The notes: generated from the letters alone by a model not told the origin. Shown: positions 15,970-25,622, counted from the stretch's first letter. The stretch: DNA of 64,000 nt from Lachnospiraceae bacterium (GCA_015057435.1 SVEJ01000005.1:1-64000), one strand, 5' to 3'. A program made the numbers and translations.

Positions 15970-18645
15970 TTGGCAAAAGTTAGAGTACATGAATTAGCAA
16001 AGAGTCTTGGAAAAGACAGTAAAGAAATTATAGAGATTTTAAAGAAAGATGGCGTAGAAGTAAAAAGCCATATGAGTTCGGTTTCTGATGAGGAAGCTCA
16101 AAAAGTAAGAAATCGTTTTGAAAAGAAAGAAAAACCGGCAGCTCCGGTTGAGAATAAGCCGGTAGCACAATCTCGTCCGCAGGCTGAACGCAAGGAGCGT
16201 CTAGAAGGTCGTCCACAAGGAGAAAGAAGAGAAAGACCTGAGGGTGGTCGTCCATTTGGCGATAGAAGAGAGAGACCTGAAGGTGGCCGTCCACAGGGAG
16301 AAAGAAGAGAAAGACCTGAAGGTAATCGTCCATACGGAGAAAGAAGAGAAAGACCTGAAGGTGGCCGTCCATACGGAGAAAGAAGAGAGAGACCTGAAGG
16401 TAATCGTCCATACGGAGAAAGAAGAGAAAGACCTGAAGGTGGCCGTCCATACGGAGAAAGAAGAGAGAGACCTGAAGGTGGTCGTCCATACGGAGAAAGA
16501 AGAGAGAGACCTGAAGGTGGCCGTCCGTTTGGAGAAAGAAGAGAAAGACCTGAAGGTGGTCGTCCATTTGGAGATAGAAGAGAACGTCCACAAGGCGAAA
16601 GAAAAGATTATGGTGATAATCGTGGTGGACAGAATCAAAGACGTGATAACAGAAGAGATGACAGAAGAGAAGAAAAGCTTTCTATCCCGGCACCAATGGA
16701 TCGTGCTTCAATGGATCGAGACAGAATTGAGCGCCACAAAGAAAAGAAGGAAAGAGAAAGAACTTCTTTATACGAAGATGGCGATAGCAGAAAGAGAAAT
16801 CGTAAAAAGAATGAACATTTTACTGTAAAGGGAACAAAGCCTGTTAATAAACCGGTTCAGAAACCAAAGCCAAAGGAGCCGGAAGAGCCTGTAATTCGTA
16901 CAATTGAATTACCGGAAGTATTAACAGTTCAGGAATTGGCAGATAAGGTTAAAACACCGGTTTCTCAGATGATTAAGAAGTTGTTCTTAGCAGGTGAAAT
17001 GGTTACTGTTAATACAGATCTTGATTTTGATAGAGCTGCAGAAATTGCATTAGAATATAATTGTATCGCAGAAGAAGAGGTTAAGGTAGATGTAATTGAG
17101 GAGATGCTTCGTGAAGAGGAAGAAGATGAATCTTTGATGAGTGAACGTCCACCGGTTGTCTGTGTAATGGGTCACGTTGACCATGGTAAGACTTCATTAT
17201 TGGATGCAATCCGTGCAACACATGTAACAACAGGTGAAGCTGGTGGTATTACACAGCATATCGGTGCTTATACTGTTGAGGCGAATGGTCAGCAGATTAC
17301 ATTTTTAGATACACCAGGACATGAGGCGTTTACTGCTATGCGTATGCGTGGTGCACAATCAACAGATATTGCAATTCTAGTTGTAGCTGCAGATGATGGT
17401 GTTATGCCACAGACTGTTGAAGCGATTAACCATGCGAAAGCAGCAGGTATTGAAATTATCGTTGCTGTTAATAAGATTGATAAGGAAAGTGCCAATGTTG
17501 AGCGTGTAAAACAAGAGTTGATGGAATATGAATTAGTTGCAGAAGATTGGGGCGGTTCTACAGTATTTTGTCCTGTTTCTGCACATACTAAGGAAGGTAT
17601 CGATAATCTTCTTGAGATGATTTTGTTAACTGCAGAAGTGTTAGAGCTTAAGGCAAATCCGAATCGTAAAGCACGTGGTATTGTTATTGAGGCTGAGCTT
17701 GATAAGGGTCGTGGTCCGGTTGCTACAATGTTAGTTCAAAAAGGTACAATGCGTGTCGGTGATACAATTGCAGTTGGTAGTGCATATGGTCGTGTTCGTG
17801 CGATGATTAACGATAAAGGACAGAATGTAAAAGAGGCCGGTCCTTCACAACCTGTTGAGATTCTTGGTTTGAATGGTGTTGCCGCTGCAGGAGAAATATT
17901 TGTAGCTACCAAGAATGAGAAGGAAGCACGTACAATGGCTGAGACATATATTGCTCAGGATAAGGAAAAATTATTGGCTGAGACAAAAGCCAGAATGTCA
18001 TTGGATGATTTGTTCTCACAGATTCAGGCCGGTAATGTAAAAGAACTTAACTTGGTTGTTAAGGCAGACGTACAAGGTTCAGTTGAGGCTGTTAAGCAGA
18101 GTTTGTTAAAGCTTTCTAATGAAGAAGTTGTAATTAAAGTTATCCATGCCGGTGTTGGTGCAATTAACGAATCGGATGTTATTCTTGCTTCAGCTTCTAA
18201 TGCGATTATTATCGGATTTAATATTCGTCCGGATGCACAGGCAAAGGATGTAGCCGAAAGAGAAAAGGTTGATTTGAGACTTTACAAAGTTATCTACAAC
18301 GCAATTGAGGATATCGAAGCAGCGATGAAGGGAATGCTTGATCCTGTATATGAGGAGCAGGTAACCGGTCACTTGATTGTTCGTCAGACATTTAAGGCAT
18401 CAGGTGTAGGTACAATCGCAGGTTGTTTCGTATTGGATGGTATTATCCGCAAGAAGTCAAGTGTTCGTATTACACGTTCAGAAGAATTGATTTACGAAGG
18501 ACCGCTTGCATCATTAAAGCGTTTTAAGGATGACGTGAAAGAGGTTAAGAACGGCTTTGAGTGTGGTATCGTACTTGAGAACTTCAATGATTTGAAGGAA
18601 GACGACATGATCGAAGCATACGAAATGGTAGAAGTACCAAGATAA
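15970..18645 (+). CDS. infB: Translation initiation factor IF-2
   Basis: IF-2 is the GTPase that brings initiator tRNA to the 30S subunit. The 891-residue protein begins at TTG 15970 with GGAGGTG upstream. An N-terminal IF2_N domain (about 2-50) is followed by a highly charged disordered region (about 55-300). Inside that region, residues 80-209 are ten tandem 13-residue repeats of type [14 protein letters not shown] second IF2_N-like domain (about 305-360) leads to the G domain, with G1 GHVDHGKT near 400, G3 DTPGHEAF and G4 NKID. Domains II to IV run to the end. Repeat number in this linker may vary between strains. Confidence 0.97.
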   Translation: MAKVRVHELAKSLGKDSKEIIEILKKDGVEVKSHMSSVSDEEAQKVRNRFEKKEKPAAPVENKPVAQSRPQAERKERLEGRPQGERRERPEGGRPFGDRRERPEGGRPQGERRERPEGNRPYGERRERPEGGRPYGERRERPEGNRPYGERRERPEGGRPYGERRERPEGGRPYGERRERPEGGRPFGERRERPEGGRPFGDRRERPQGERKDYGDNRGGQNQRRDNRRDDRREEKLSIPAPMDRASMDRDRIERHKEKKERERTSLYEDGDSRKRNRKKNEHFTVKGTKPVNKPVQKPKPKEPEEPVIRTIELPEVLTVQELADKVKTPVSQMIKKLFLAGEMVTVNTDLDFDRAAEIALEYNCIAEEEVKVDVIEEMLREEEEDESLMSERPPVVCVMGHVDHGKTSLLDAIRATHVTTGEAGGITQHIGAYTVEANGQQITFLDTPGHEAFTAMRMRGAQSTDIAILVVAADDGVMPQTVEAINHAKAAGIEIIVAVNKIDKESANVERVKQELMEYELVAEDWGGSTVFCPVSAHTKEGIDNLLEMILLTAEVLELKANPNRKARGIVIEAELDKGRGPVATMLVQKGTMRVGDTIAVGSAYGRVRAMINDKGQNVKEAGPSQPVEILGLNGVAAAGEIFVATKNEKEARTMAETYIAQDKEKLLAETKARMSLDDLFSQIQAGNVKELNLVVKADVQGSVEAVKQSLLKLSNEEVVIKVIHAGVGAINESDVILASASNAIIIGFNIRPDAQAKDVAEREKVDLRLYKVIYNAIEDIEAAMKGMLDPVYEEQVTGHLIVRQTFKASGVGTIAGCFVLDGIIRKKSSVRITRSEELIYEGPLASLKRFKDDVKEVKNGFECGIVLENFNDLKEDDMIEAYEMVEVPR
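16207..16596 (+). repeat. Ten tandem 39-bp repeats inside infB
   Basis: Ten exact-length 39-bp units run from 16207 to 16596 without indels, each encoding (G/N)RP(Y/F/Q)G(E/D)RRERP(E/Q)G. Several middle units are nearly identical at base level, which points to recent expansion by slippage or unequal recombination. Long reading frames on other frames and the - strand here are by-products of the repeat. Confidence 0.95.
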
Positions 18646-18668
18646 TCTTGGTTTAGAAAGGAAACAGA

Positions 18669-19070
18669 ATGAGACGTACAAGTATTAAAAATACGCGTAT
18701 TAACGGAGAAGTTCAAAAGGAACTTTCAAGGATTATTAGTCGAGAGATTAAGGATCCGAGAATTCATCCTATGACAACCGTAACAGATGTATTTGTTACT
18801 CCCGATTTAAAGGAATGTAAAGCATATATTTCTGTATTAGGTGATGAACAGGCGCAAGCAGATACACTTGCCGGACTAAAAAGTGCGGCAGGTTATGTTC
18901 GGAGAGAGCTTGCAAGAAGTATTAATCTAAGAAATACGCCTGAGATTACATTTTGCATGGATCAATCTATTGAATATGCGATTAATATGTCAAAGAAGAT
19001 TGATGAAGTCATGCGTAATCAAAGTAGTGTCAACGAAGATGTTGATGATGTTGAGTTGGATGAGGAATAA
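18669..19070 (+). CDS. rbfA: Ribosome-binding factor A
   Basis: RbfA is a KH-fold protein that binds the 30S subunit and helps process the 16S rRNA 5' end. The 133-residue protein has the family start RRTSIKNTRINGEVQKELS, a conserved DPRI and the VFVTPDLKECKAYISVLG strand. A short acidic tail (EDVDDVELDEE) ends it. AAAGGAAAC precedes ATG 18669. Confidence 0.96.
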   Translation: MRRTSIKNTRINGEVQKELSRIISREIKDPRIHPMTTVTDVFVTPDLKECKAYISVLGDEQAQADTLAGLKSAAGYVRRELARSINLRNTPEITFCMDQSIEYAINMSKKIDEVMRNQSSVNEDVDDVELDEE

Positions 19071-19076
19071 GAATAG

Positions 19077-20036
19077 ATGAACGATTTTTTAAGAGAAATT
19101 GAAAATGCAGATACAATTGCTATCCTTGGGCACAAGCGCCCGGATGGCGATTGTGTCGGTTCTTGTCTTGGAATATACAATTATATATTAGACAATTATT
19201 CTGATAAACCAGTAGATATTTATCTGGATGCATTTAGTGAGGATTTTATGTTTTTGCGTGGTGCGGATAAAATTCTTCACGAAAAGAAAGATCAGGCATA
19301 CGATTTGTGTATTTCTGTAGATAGTGGTGATCTGGACAGACATGGTGATTTTGTTTCGTATTATCACGATGCTAAACGTACAATGTGTGTTGATCATCAT
19401 GTGAGCAATGTCGGCTTTGGTGATGTCTGTTTTTTGAAGACGGAATGTAGTGCGGCAGCTGAAGCAATTTTCACTTTGCTTGATGAGGAAAAGGTAAGCT
19501 TACACTGTGCTGAATGTCTTTATCTTGGTATTGTTCATGATACAGGCGTGTTCAAGTATACGAATACCACAAGACAAACTATGGAAATCGCGGGTAAATT
19601 GATTGAAAAAGGTACAAGAAGTGATCTGATCATTGATGGTACATTTTATAAAAAGACATTTAAGCAGAATAAAATGCTTGCGAAGGCATTAGAAGCATCC
19701 TTCTTGATGTTTGGCGGTAAAGTGATTGTATCATGTCTTACAAAAGATGTATTTGATGAGAATGATGCTACGAACATTGATACAGACGGAGTTGTAGATG
19801 CACTACGTATTACTGAAGGTGTAGAGTGTGCGCTTTGGATGTATGAATATCCGAAAGAAGGAACATTTAAGTGCTCATTACGTTCAAATGACTATGTCAA
19901 TGTGAATCTGATTGCTTGTGCACTTGGCGGTGGTGGTCATGTGAAAGCTGCAGGCTGTGAAGTGGAAGGTGATAAGGATACGATTATTCTTAAGGTTACA
20001 GAGATGATTAAGGAGCAGCTGGATGCAGATGTATAA
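19077..20036 (+). CDS. nrnA: Bifunctional oligoribonuclease / pAp phosphatase NrnA (DHH family)
   Basis: NrnA-type DHH phosphoesterases degrade very short RNAs (including pGpG from c-di-GMP turnover) and dephosphorylate pAp. The 319-residue protein has the metal motifs DGDCVGS near 23-29 and DHHVSN near 106, and a C-terminal DHHA1 domain with GGGGHVKAAG near 284. It starts six bases after rbfA, and its last 14 bases overlap truB. If it accepts pGpG, it would finish the pathway of the GGDEF and HD-GYP proteins in this window. Confidence 0.92.
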   Translation: MNDFLREIENADTIAILGHKRPDGDCVGSCLGIYNYILDNYSDKPVDIYLDAFSEDFMFLRGADKILHEKKDQAYDLCISVDSGDLDRHGDFVSYYHDAKRTMCVDHHVSNVGFGDVCFLKTECSAAAEAIFTLLDEEKVSLHCAECLYLGIVHDTGVFKYTNTTRQTMEIAGKLIEKGTRSDLIIDGTFYKKTFKQNKMLAKALEASFLMFGGKVIVSCLTKDVFDENDATNIDTDGVVDALRITEGVECALWMYEYPKEGTFKCSLRSNDYVNVNLIACALGGGGHVKAAGCEVEGDKDTIILKVTEMIKEQLDADV

Positions 20037-20946
20037 CGGAGTAATCAATGTATATAAAGAAGCAGGTTTTACTTCATTTGATGTAGTGGCAAAGCTTCGA
20101 GGAATTCTAAAACAAAAAAAGATTGGACATACAGGAACGCTTGATCCGGATGCGGTAGGCGTTCTCGTTGTCTGTTTGGGTAAAGCGACGAAACTTTGCG
20201 ATGTGTTAACAGATAAGGATAAATCCTACGAAGCGACGTTGTTACTCGGGAAGACAACGGATACAGAAGATAGTTCCGGTAAGATTTTATCAGAGTGTGA
20301 TGTGTGTGTAACTGAATCAGAAGTTGAGGAGGCAATCCTATCATTTATCGGTGAATATGAACAAATTCCACCTATGTATTCTGCTATTAAAGTGAATGGT
20401 AAAAAGCTTTATGAATTAGCAAGACAAGGTGTGGAGATTGAGCGACAACCAAGAAAGGTTATGATTCATGCGATTGATATTGTGTCGATTGATTTACCTT
20501 ATGTAACGATGAAAGTTTCGTGCGGTAAAGGTACTTATATCAGAAGTCTGTGCAGAGATATTGGTGATAAATTAGGCTGTGGCGGAATCATGGATCGATT
20601 AGTTCGTAACAGTGTTAATTCTACAGAGACCGGAAAAGTTTTTGAATTAAAAGATGCTTTGAAATTACATGAAATTGAAGAACGTGTACAACAGGAAAGT
20701 TTTGATGAATGCGTCTTACCAATTGATTCGTTATTTCCAAATTGTGAAAAATGCAAGGTGACGGATGAAGGCAATAAGAAACTGATGAATGGTAATATTT
20801 TAAAAGCAGGAGATTTTGCGCAAGGAACACCATCAAAAGAGGAAGGAAAACTTTGTCTTGTATATGATACGCAAGACAATTTTGTCGCAACCTATCAATA
20901 TCGAAGTGATATGAAGGGATGGAAAGCAGATAAGATGTTTCTTTGA
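20023..20946 (+). CDS. truB: tRNA pseudouridine(55) synthase TruB
   Basis: TruB makes pseudouridine 55 in the T-loop of tRNAs. In this 307-residue protein the catalytic Asp is in HTGTLDPDAVG near residue 41; PMYSAIKVNGKKLYELAR and GKGTYIRSL also match the family. ATG 20023 has AAGGAG seven bases upstream. A second ATG at 20029 would be 13 bases from it and is less likely. The start lies inside nrnA, so translation is probably coupled. Confidence 0.96.
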   Translation: MQMYNGVINVYKEAGFTSFDVVAKLRGILKQKKIGHTGTLDPDAVGVLVVCLGKATKLCDVLTDKDKSYEATLLLGKTTDTEDSSGKILSECDVCVTESEVEEAILSFIGEYEQIPPMYSAIKVNGKKLYELARQGVEIERQPRKVMIHAIDIVSIDLPYVTMKVSCGKGTYIRSLCRDIGDKLGCGGIMDRLVRNSVNSTETGKVFELKDALKLHEIEERVQQESFDECVLPIDSLFPNCEKCKVTDEGNKKLMNGNILKAGDFAQGTPSKEEGKLCLVYDTQDNFVATYQYRSDMKGWKADKMFL

Positions 20947-20962
20947 TTAGGAATGATAGATT

Positions 20963-21892
20963 ATGATTTATATACAAAATGAAAATGCGAAACAATTTCA
21001 TACAACGAATACTGCGATTGCATTAGGTAAATTTGATGGGATTCATGTTGGACATCAATTGTTGATTGATGCTTTGATACAGGAAAAATCCAATGGTAAA
21101 AATGCATTGGTTTTTACTTTTGGTAGCAGTCCGGCAGATGTGTTATCCGATGATGTGAAAAAGTATATCTATTCACAAGAAGAAAAAGCATATTATTTTT
21201 CGAAATTGCAAGTAGATGTACTATTAGAGTATCCGTTTACAAAAGAGTTTGCAGGTATTACACCGAAGGACTTTGTAGAGCAATGTCTTGTAAAGCAATT
21301 AGGAGTACGTTCGATTTATGTAGGTGAAGATTTTCGGTTTGGGAACAAAAGAAGTGGAGATGTTAATGTGTTGAAACTTCTTGGTGAAGAATACGGATTT
21401 GAAGTTCATGCTATCCCAAAAAAAACACAGCACGGGAATGTTGTAAGTTCTACAGTTATTCGAAAGATGTTAGAAGATGATTTTTTGATTGCTAATCAAA
21501 TGCTTGGTAATCCATATTTTGTATACGGAAAAGTGGTGCATGGAAATCATCTTGGAAATACAATTGGTTTTCCTACAATCAATCAGGAAATACCCGAGTT
21601 GAAATTAGTGCCGGCTTATGGTGTGTACGCAAGTAAGGTTTGCATTGACAAAAAAGAGTATCATGCAATTAGTAATCTTGGGAAAAAACCAACGATTGAA
21701 GGAAATCAAAAGCTTGGACTAGAAACGCATATTCTGGATTTTGACGGAGATTTGTACGGAGAGAATTTACAAGTTGAATTATTGTTTTTTATTCGCCCTG
21801 AACAGAAGTTTACAAATGTAGATGAGTTAAAAGAACAGATTCATAAAGATATAAAAGAAATGCAGAACATGTTGTCAAGAAAAAATGCTTGA
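20963..21892 (+). CDS. ribF: Bifunctional riboflavin kinase / FAD synthetase
   Basis: RibF converts riboflavin to FMN and then FAD. The 309-residue protein has an N-terminal nucleotidyltransferase domain (GKFDGIHVGHQ near 21-31; YVGEDFRFG near 117) and a C-terminal kinase domain (GNTIGFPTIN near 198-207). It is the last gene of the rimP operon: the final codons and stop lie inside a perfect terminator hairpin. Confidence 0.96.
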   Translation: MIYIQNENAKQFHTTNTAIALGKFDGIHVGHQLLIDALIQEKSNGKNALVFTFGSSPADVLSDDVKKYIYSQEEKAYYFSKLQVDVLLEYPFTKEFAGITPKDFVEQCLVKQLGVRSIYVGEDFRFGNKRSGDVNVLKLLGEEYGFEVHAIPKKTQHGNVVSSTVIRKMLEDDFLIANQMLGNPYFVYGKVVHGNHLGNTIGFPTINQEIPELKLVPAYGVYASKVCIDKKEYHAISNLGKKPTIEGNQKLGLETHILDFDGDLYGENLQVELLFFIRPEQKFTNVDELKEQIHKDIKEMQNMLSRKNA

Positions 21893-21908
21893 CAACATGT
21901 TTTTCTTT
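21866..21908 (+). terminator. Intrinsic terminator overlapping the ribF stop
   Basis: A 14-bp perfect stem (21866-21879 with 21888-21901; arm core ACATGTTGTCAAG), an 8-base A-rich loop and a TTTTCTTT tail make a strong terminator. The ribF TGA (21890-21892) and the -35 box of the next promoter (21889-21894) both lie in its descending arm. Confidence 0.93.
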
Positions 21909-21917
21909 ATGTATACT
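21889..21917 (+). promoter_or_regulatory. Sigma-A promoter for the ylxM-ffh operon
   Basis: TTGACA at 21889-21894 and TATACT at 21912-21917 have a 17-base spacer. The -35 box is embedded in the ribF terminator stem, so the old transcript ends about where the new one begins. Confidence 0.88.
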
Positions 21918-21963
21918 AATCAAGGTTGATGTAAAGAAAAAATACTTTACAGAGGTGAAAGAT

Positions 21964-22320
21964 ATGGAAAAGATAGTTCGACAAGCGTTATTATTTGATT
22001 TTTATGGTGAGTTGCTGACTGACCACCAAAAGAACATCTATTCCGATATTGTATTAGATGATTTGTCTTATTCAGAGGTTGCAAGAGATGAAGGAATCAG
22101 CCGTCAAGGTGTATATGATCTTGTAAAGCGATGTGATAAGATTTTAGAAGAGTATGAAGGAAAGCTTCAATTGGTTGCAAAGTTCTTAGAAACAAAGGAA
22201 CGAGTAAGTCGAATTCATGACTTGGCAACAGATTTGAAGTCCATGACAGATAGAGAAGAATTGCAAGAAAAGCTCAATGAAATTGAGGAGATTTCCAAAG
22301 CAATTTATGAAAGTTATTGA
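21964..22320 (+). CDS. ylxM: YlxM family sigma-like helix-turn-helix protein
   Basis: A protein of 118 residues of the UPF0122/YlxM family, a standard neighbour of ffh. It reads like sigma-70 region 4: LLTDHQKNIYSDIVLDDLSYSEVARDEGISRQGVYDLV forms the HTH, with a helical C-terminal part. The family is thought to take part in signal recognition particle function, but this is not proven. The start is ATG 21964 with AGAGGTGAAAG upstream; longer in-frame starts would lie before the promoter's -10 box. Confidence 0.9.
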   Translation: MEKIVRQALLFDFYGELLTDHQKNIYSDIVLDDLSYSEVARDEGISRQGVYDLVKRCDKILEEYEGKLQLVAKFLETKERVSRIHDLATDLKSMTDREELQEKLNEIEEISKAIYESY

Positions 22321-22343
22321 TAAATAACAGTGGAGGCGTAATA

Positions 22344-23684
22344 ATGGCATTTGAAAGTTTATCAGATAAATTACAGAATGCATTTCGAAAGTTAAGAAGT
22401 AAGGGCGCGTTGACAGAAGCTGATGTAAAAGAAGCTATGAAAGAAGTCAAGCGTGCGTTGCTTGAGGCGGACGTTAACTTTAAAGTAGTAAAGCAGTTCA
22501 TCAATTCTGTAAGTGAACGAGCTGTCGGTGAGGACGTGTTAAAAGGTCTTAATCCGGGACAGATGGTTATCAAGATTGTAAAAGAAGAGATGGATAAACT
22601 GATGGGTTCTGAAACCACAGAGATTAAGCTACTTCCTTCTAACGAAGTAACCGTTATTATGATGTGTGGTCTTCAGGGTGCCGGTAAAACAACAACTGTT
22701 GCGAAACTTGCGGGTAAGTACAAGGAAAAGGGCAAAAAATGTTTGCTTACTGCCTGTGACGTCTATCGTCCTGCTGCGATTAAGCAGTTAGAGATTAATG
22801 GTGAAAAACAAGGTGTACCTGTATTTACAATGGGTGCGAATAATTCACCGGTGGATATTGCAAAAGCCGCTGTAGAACATGCAGCGAAGAATCATATACA
22901 GATTGTGTTCTTAGATACTGCCGGACGTCTCCATGTAGATGAAGCAATGATGGAAGAGCTTCAGCAGATTAAGAACAATGTTGCAGTTACACATACGATT
23001 TTGACTGTTGATGCAATGACAGGTCAGGATGCTGTAAACGTAGCAACGAACTTTAATGAACAGATTGGTATTGATGGTGTTATCCTTACTAAGCTTGACG
23101 GTGATACACGAGGTGGTGCGGCACTTTCCATTAAGGCTGTTACAGGTAAACCGATCTTCTATGTAGGTATGGGTGAAAAGCTTTCTGACTTAGAGCAATT
23201 TTATCCGGACCGTATGGCAAGCCGTATTCTTGGTATGGGTGATGTTGAATCATTGATTGAAAAAGCACAGAGTGCAATTGATGAAGAAAAAGCCAAGGAA
23301 ATGGAACAGAAGATGCGTAAGGCAACTTTTGATTTCAATGACTTTTTAGATAGTATGGATCAGATGGAAAAGATGGGTGGAATGCAGAGTATGCTATCCA
23401 TGCTTCCGGGAATGGGTAGTCAGTTAAATGGTGTAGAAGTAGACGAGAAACAGATGAATCGTCCGAAAGCAATCATTTTATCAATGACGAAGGAAGAACG
23501 TTCCAATCCAAAGATATTAAACGGTAGTCGCAAGAAGAGAATTGCAATGGGTGCCGGTGTGGATGTCAGTGAAGTGAATCGTTTGTTGAAGCAATTCGAA
23601 CAGATGCAAAAGATGATGAAACAGATGTCCGGTATGATGGGTGGTAAGCGTGGTAAACGTTTCCGTATGCCGTTTGGATTTTAA
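22344..23684 (+). CDS. ffh: Signal recognition particle protein Ffh
   Basis: Ffh is the SRP54 GTPase that binds signal peptides and 4.5S/6S SRP RNA and docks to FtsY. The 446-residue protein has the N domain (1-95), G domain (G1 GLQGAGKTTT near 107-116, DTAGR, TKLDGD) and a Met-rich M domain (about 305-446, with many MxxM pairs). I start it at ATG 22344 behind GTGGAGG; an upstream TTG at 22317 overlaps ylxM and lacks a ribosome site. Its receptor gene ftsY is at 42600. Confidence 0.97.
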   Translation: MAFESLSDKLQNAFRKLRSKGALTEADVKEAMKEVKRALLEADVNFKVVKQFINSVSERAVGEDVLKGLNPGQMVIKIVKEEMDKLMGSETTEIKLLPSNEVTVIMMCGLQGAGKTTTVAKLAGKYKEKGKKCLLTACDVYRPAAIKQLEINGEKQGVPVFTMGANNSPVDIAKAAVEHAAKNHIQIVFLDTAGRLHVDEAMMEELQQIKNNVAVTHTILTVDAMTGQDAVNVATNFNEQIGIDGVILTKLDGDTRGGAALSIKAVTGKPIFYVGMGEKLSDLEQFYPDRMASRILGMGDVESLIEKAQSAIDEEKAKEMEQKMRKATFDFNDFLDSMDQMEKMGGMQSMLSMLPGMGSQLNGVEVDEKQMNRPKAIILSMTKEERSNPKILNGSRKKRIAMGAGVDVSEVNRLLKQFEQMQKMMKQMSGMMGGKRGKRFRMPFGF

Positions 23685-23762
23685 TTGATGTAAAAACCGC
23701 TATGGTTTGGACATATACAAAGTCGCACATTGTGTGCAAATTTTAAAGGAGGTGAAATGACA

Positions 23763-24005
23763 ATGGTAAAGATTAGATTAAAGAGAATGGGATATAAGAG
23801 ACATCCTTTCTATAGAATCGTAGTTGCAGATGCACGTTCTCCAAGAGATGGTAGATTTATCGATGAAATCGGTACTTATGATCCTAATCAGGAGCCAAGC
23901 GTAGTTAAGGTTGACGCTGAGGCAGCTAAGAAGTGGTTAGCAAATGGTGCACAGCCAACAGAGACAGTTGCTAAGCTTTTGAAGCAGGCAGGAATTGAGA
24001 AGTAG
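23763..24005 (+). CDS. rpsP: 30S ribosomal protein bS16
   Basis: This 80-residue protein shows the bS16 start [19 protein letters not shown] and the [14 protein letters not shown] segment. The AAAGGAGGTGA site fits ATG 23763 (about eight bases) better than ATG 23757, which it nearly touches. It opens the classic rpsP-khpA-rimM-trmD order. Confidence 0.96.
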   Translation: MVKIRLKRMGYKRHPFYRIVVADARSPRDGRFIDEIGTYDPNQEPSVVKVDAEAAKKWLANGAQPTETVAKLLKQAGIEK

Positions 24006-24025
24006 GACTTGGGAGGTTATTCGAG

Positions 24026-24253
24026 ATGAAGGAATTAGTAGAAGTAATAGCAAAATCCCTAGTTGATCACCCTGAACAGGTTGAAGTAATCGAGACTTCA
24101 AAGGATGACGCCATTTATGTTGAGCTTAAGGTTGCCCAGGAAGATATGGGTAAGGTAATCGGTAAGCAGGGTAGAATTGCAAAATCTATCCGTACAGTTG
24201 TGAAAGCAGCTGCTTCAAAGGGTGATAAGAAGGTAATCGTAGACATCAAGTAG
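24026..24253 (+). CDS. khpA: KH-domain RNA-binding protein KhpA
   Basis: A single KH domain of 75 residues with the GxxG loop in MGKVIGKQGRIAKSI. KhpA works with KhpB/Jag in RNA binding and cell-elongation control in streptococci. It sits 20 bases after rpsP behind GGGAGGTT, the position it holds across Firmicutes. Confidence 0.94.
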   Translation: MKELVEVIAKSLVDHPEQVEVIETSKDDAIYVELKVAQEDMGKVIGKQGRIAKSIRTVVKAAASKGDKKVIVDIK

Positions 24254-24271
24254 AGATGTCTTCATCGTGTA

Positions 24272-24344
24272 TAAGTCGATGATTGAATAGTTCCCATTCA
24301 GATATCTGAATTTTATGCAACTATTCAATTGTTGACTTATTTTA
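24272..24344 (+). other. Large imperfect hairpin between khpA and rimM
   Basis: An outer stem pairs 24272-24277 with 24334-24339. After a 4x4 internal loop, an 11-bp stem pairs 24282-24292 with 24319-24329. Inside is a perfect 16-base palindrome at 24296-24311. The sequence after the outer stem is T-rich (TTTTATT), so partial termination is possible. It lies 14 bases before the rimM start and could tune rimM-trmD expression relative to rpsP. Confidence 0.65.
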
Positions 24345-24357
24345 TTAAGGAGGAAGC

Positions 24358-24867
24358 ATGGACGATTTATTACAGATTGGTGTAATTACATCTACACACG
24401 GAATTCGTGGTGAAGTAAAAGTATTTCCAACTACAGATGATAATAATCGCTTTAAGAAGTTAAAGGATTGTTTTATTGAATTTCGAAATGAAATGATTCC
24501 GATGAAAGCAAATGGATGCAAGTTTTTTAAAAATATGGTTATCCTCAAGTTTGAAGGAATAGATAATATTAATGATATTGAAAAATATAAGCAGTGTAAA
24601 CTGTATGTGGATAGAGAACATGCTGTAAAATTACAAAAAGATGAGTATTTTATTACAGATTTAATTGGTATTTTAGTTTACAAAGAAGACGGTACGATGT
24701 TTGGTACTTTAGAAGAGGTAATTCCTACAGGAGCCAATGATGTATACGTAATCGTCGATGAGAATAAGAAAGAATGGTTATTACCTGCAATCAAAGAGTG
24801 TATTATTAATGTAGACATGAATGAAAAGAAGATGACAGTACGTTTGATGAAAGGAATGGAGGATTAA
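24358..24867 (+). CDS. rimM: Ribosome maturation factor RimM
   Basis: RimM binds uS19 and helps assemble the 30S head. The 169-residue protein has the N-terminal RimM barrel (IGVITSTHGIRGEVKVFPTT) and a C-terminal PRC-barrel (from about 95, with WLLPAIKECI). AAGGAGGAAGC immediately precedes ATG 24358. trmD follows one base after its stop. Confidence 0.95.
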   Translation: MDDLLQIGVITSTHGIRGEVKVFPTTDDNNRFKKLKDCFIEFRNEMIPMKANGCKFFKNMVILKFEGIDNINDIEKYKQCKLYVDREHAVKLQKDEYFITDLIGILVYKEDGTMFGTLEEVIPTGANDVYVIVDENKKEWLLPAIKECIINVDMNEKKMTVRLMKGMED

Positions 24868-24868
24868 T

Positions 24869-25621
24869 ATGCATTTTCATATTTTGACATTGTTTCCTGA
24901 GATGGTTATGAATGGATTATCAACCTCTATTACCGGACGAGCTGTGAAGAATGGACATATTTCCATTGATGCGGTGAATATTCGTGATTTTGCAGAGAAT
25001 AAGCATGGTCAGGTAGATGATTATCCATATGGCGGAGGTGCCGGAATGGTGATGCAGCCGGGACCGGTCTATCGTGCATACGAACATGTAAAAGATAATA
25101 TATCTTTACGTACCGGATCAGATGACAACAATCAGGCAATAGATACATCAGATAATGTAATAGAGAACAAGAAACCAAGGGTAATCTATATGACACCGCA
25201 GGGGAAAGTTTTTAATCAGTCTATTGCTGAAGAATTAGCGAAAGAAGAAGACCTGATTCTTCTTTGCGGTCATTATGAAGGAATTGATGAACGTGTATTA
25301 GAGATGATTGTGACGGATCATCTGTCAATTGGTGATTATGTATTAACCGGTGGTGAGTTGCCGGCAATGGTCGTGATTGATGCGATATCGCGTCTTGTTC
25401 CGGGTGTATTACATAACGATGTCAGTGCGGAATTTGAGACTTTTCATGATAATTTGCTTGAGCATCCGCAATATACCAGACCGGAAGAATTTATGGGAAA
25501 AAGAGTTCCGGATGTGTTGTTAAGCGGACATCATAAAAATATTGAGGCATGGAGAAAAGAGCAGTCCTTACAGCGTACAAAAGAGCGTAGACCTGATTTA
25601 CTTGAGAAAAGAGGACAATAA
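24869..25621 (+). CDS. trmD: tRNA (guanine-N1)-methyltransferase TrmD
   Basis: TrmD makes m1G37 in tRNAs, needed for frame maintenance; it is a SPOUT methyltransferase with a trefoil knot. In this 250-residue protein the knot motifs are LLCGHYEGIDERV and IGDYVLTGGELPAMV. A polar segment (about residues 76-100, rich in Asp/Asn) inserted before the PRVIYMTPQG strand looks longer than in typical TrmD. GGAGG overlaps the end of rimM. An unrecognised gene follows after one base. Confidence 0.95.
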   Translation: MHFHILTLFPEMVMNGLSTSITGRAVKNGHISIDAVNIRDFAENKHGQVDDYPYGGGAGMVMQPGPVYRAYEHVKDNISLRTGSDDNNQAIDTSDNVIENKKPRVIYMTPQGKVFNQSIAEELAKEEDLILLCGHYEGIDERVLEMIVTDHLSIGDYVLTGGELPAMVVIDAISRLVPGVLHNDVSAEFETFHDNLLEHPQYTRPEEFMGKRVPDVLLSGHHKNIEAWRKEQSLQRTKERRPDLLEKRGQ

Positions 25622-25622
25622 C

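Noticed and set aside
16207..16596. Regular repeats that might suggest a CRISPR array
   Set aside because: Units are contiguous without unique spacers and keep the IF-2 reading frame.
16028..16638. Long - strand and shifted + strand reading frames in the infB repeat region
   Set aside because: They are kept open by the 39-bp repeat (a multiple of three) and read as monotonous repeats with no ribosome site.
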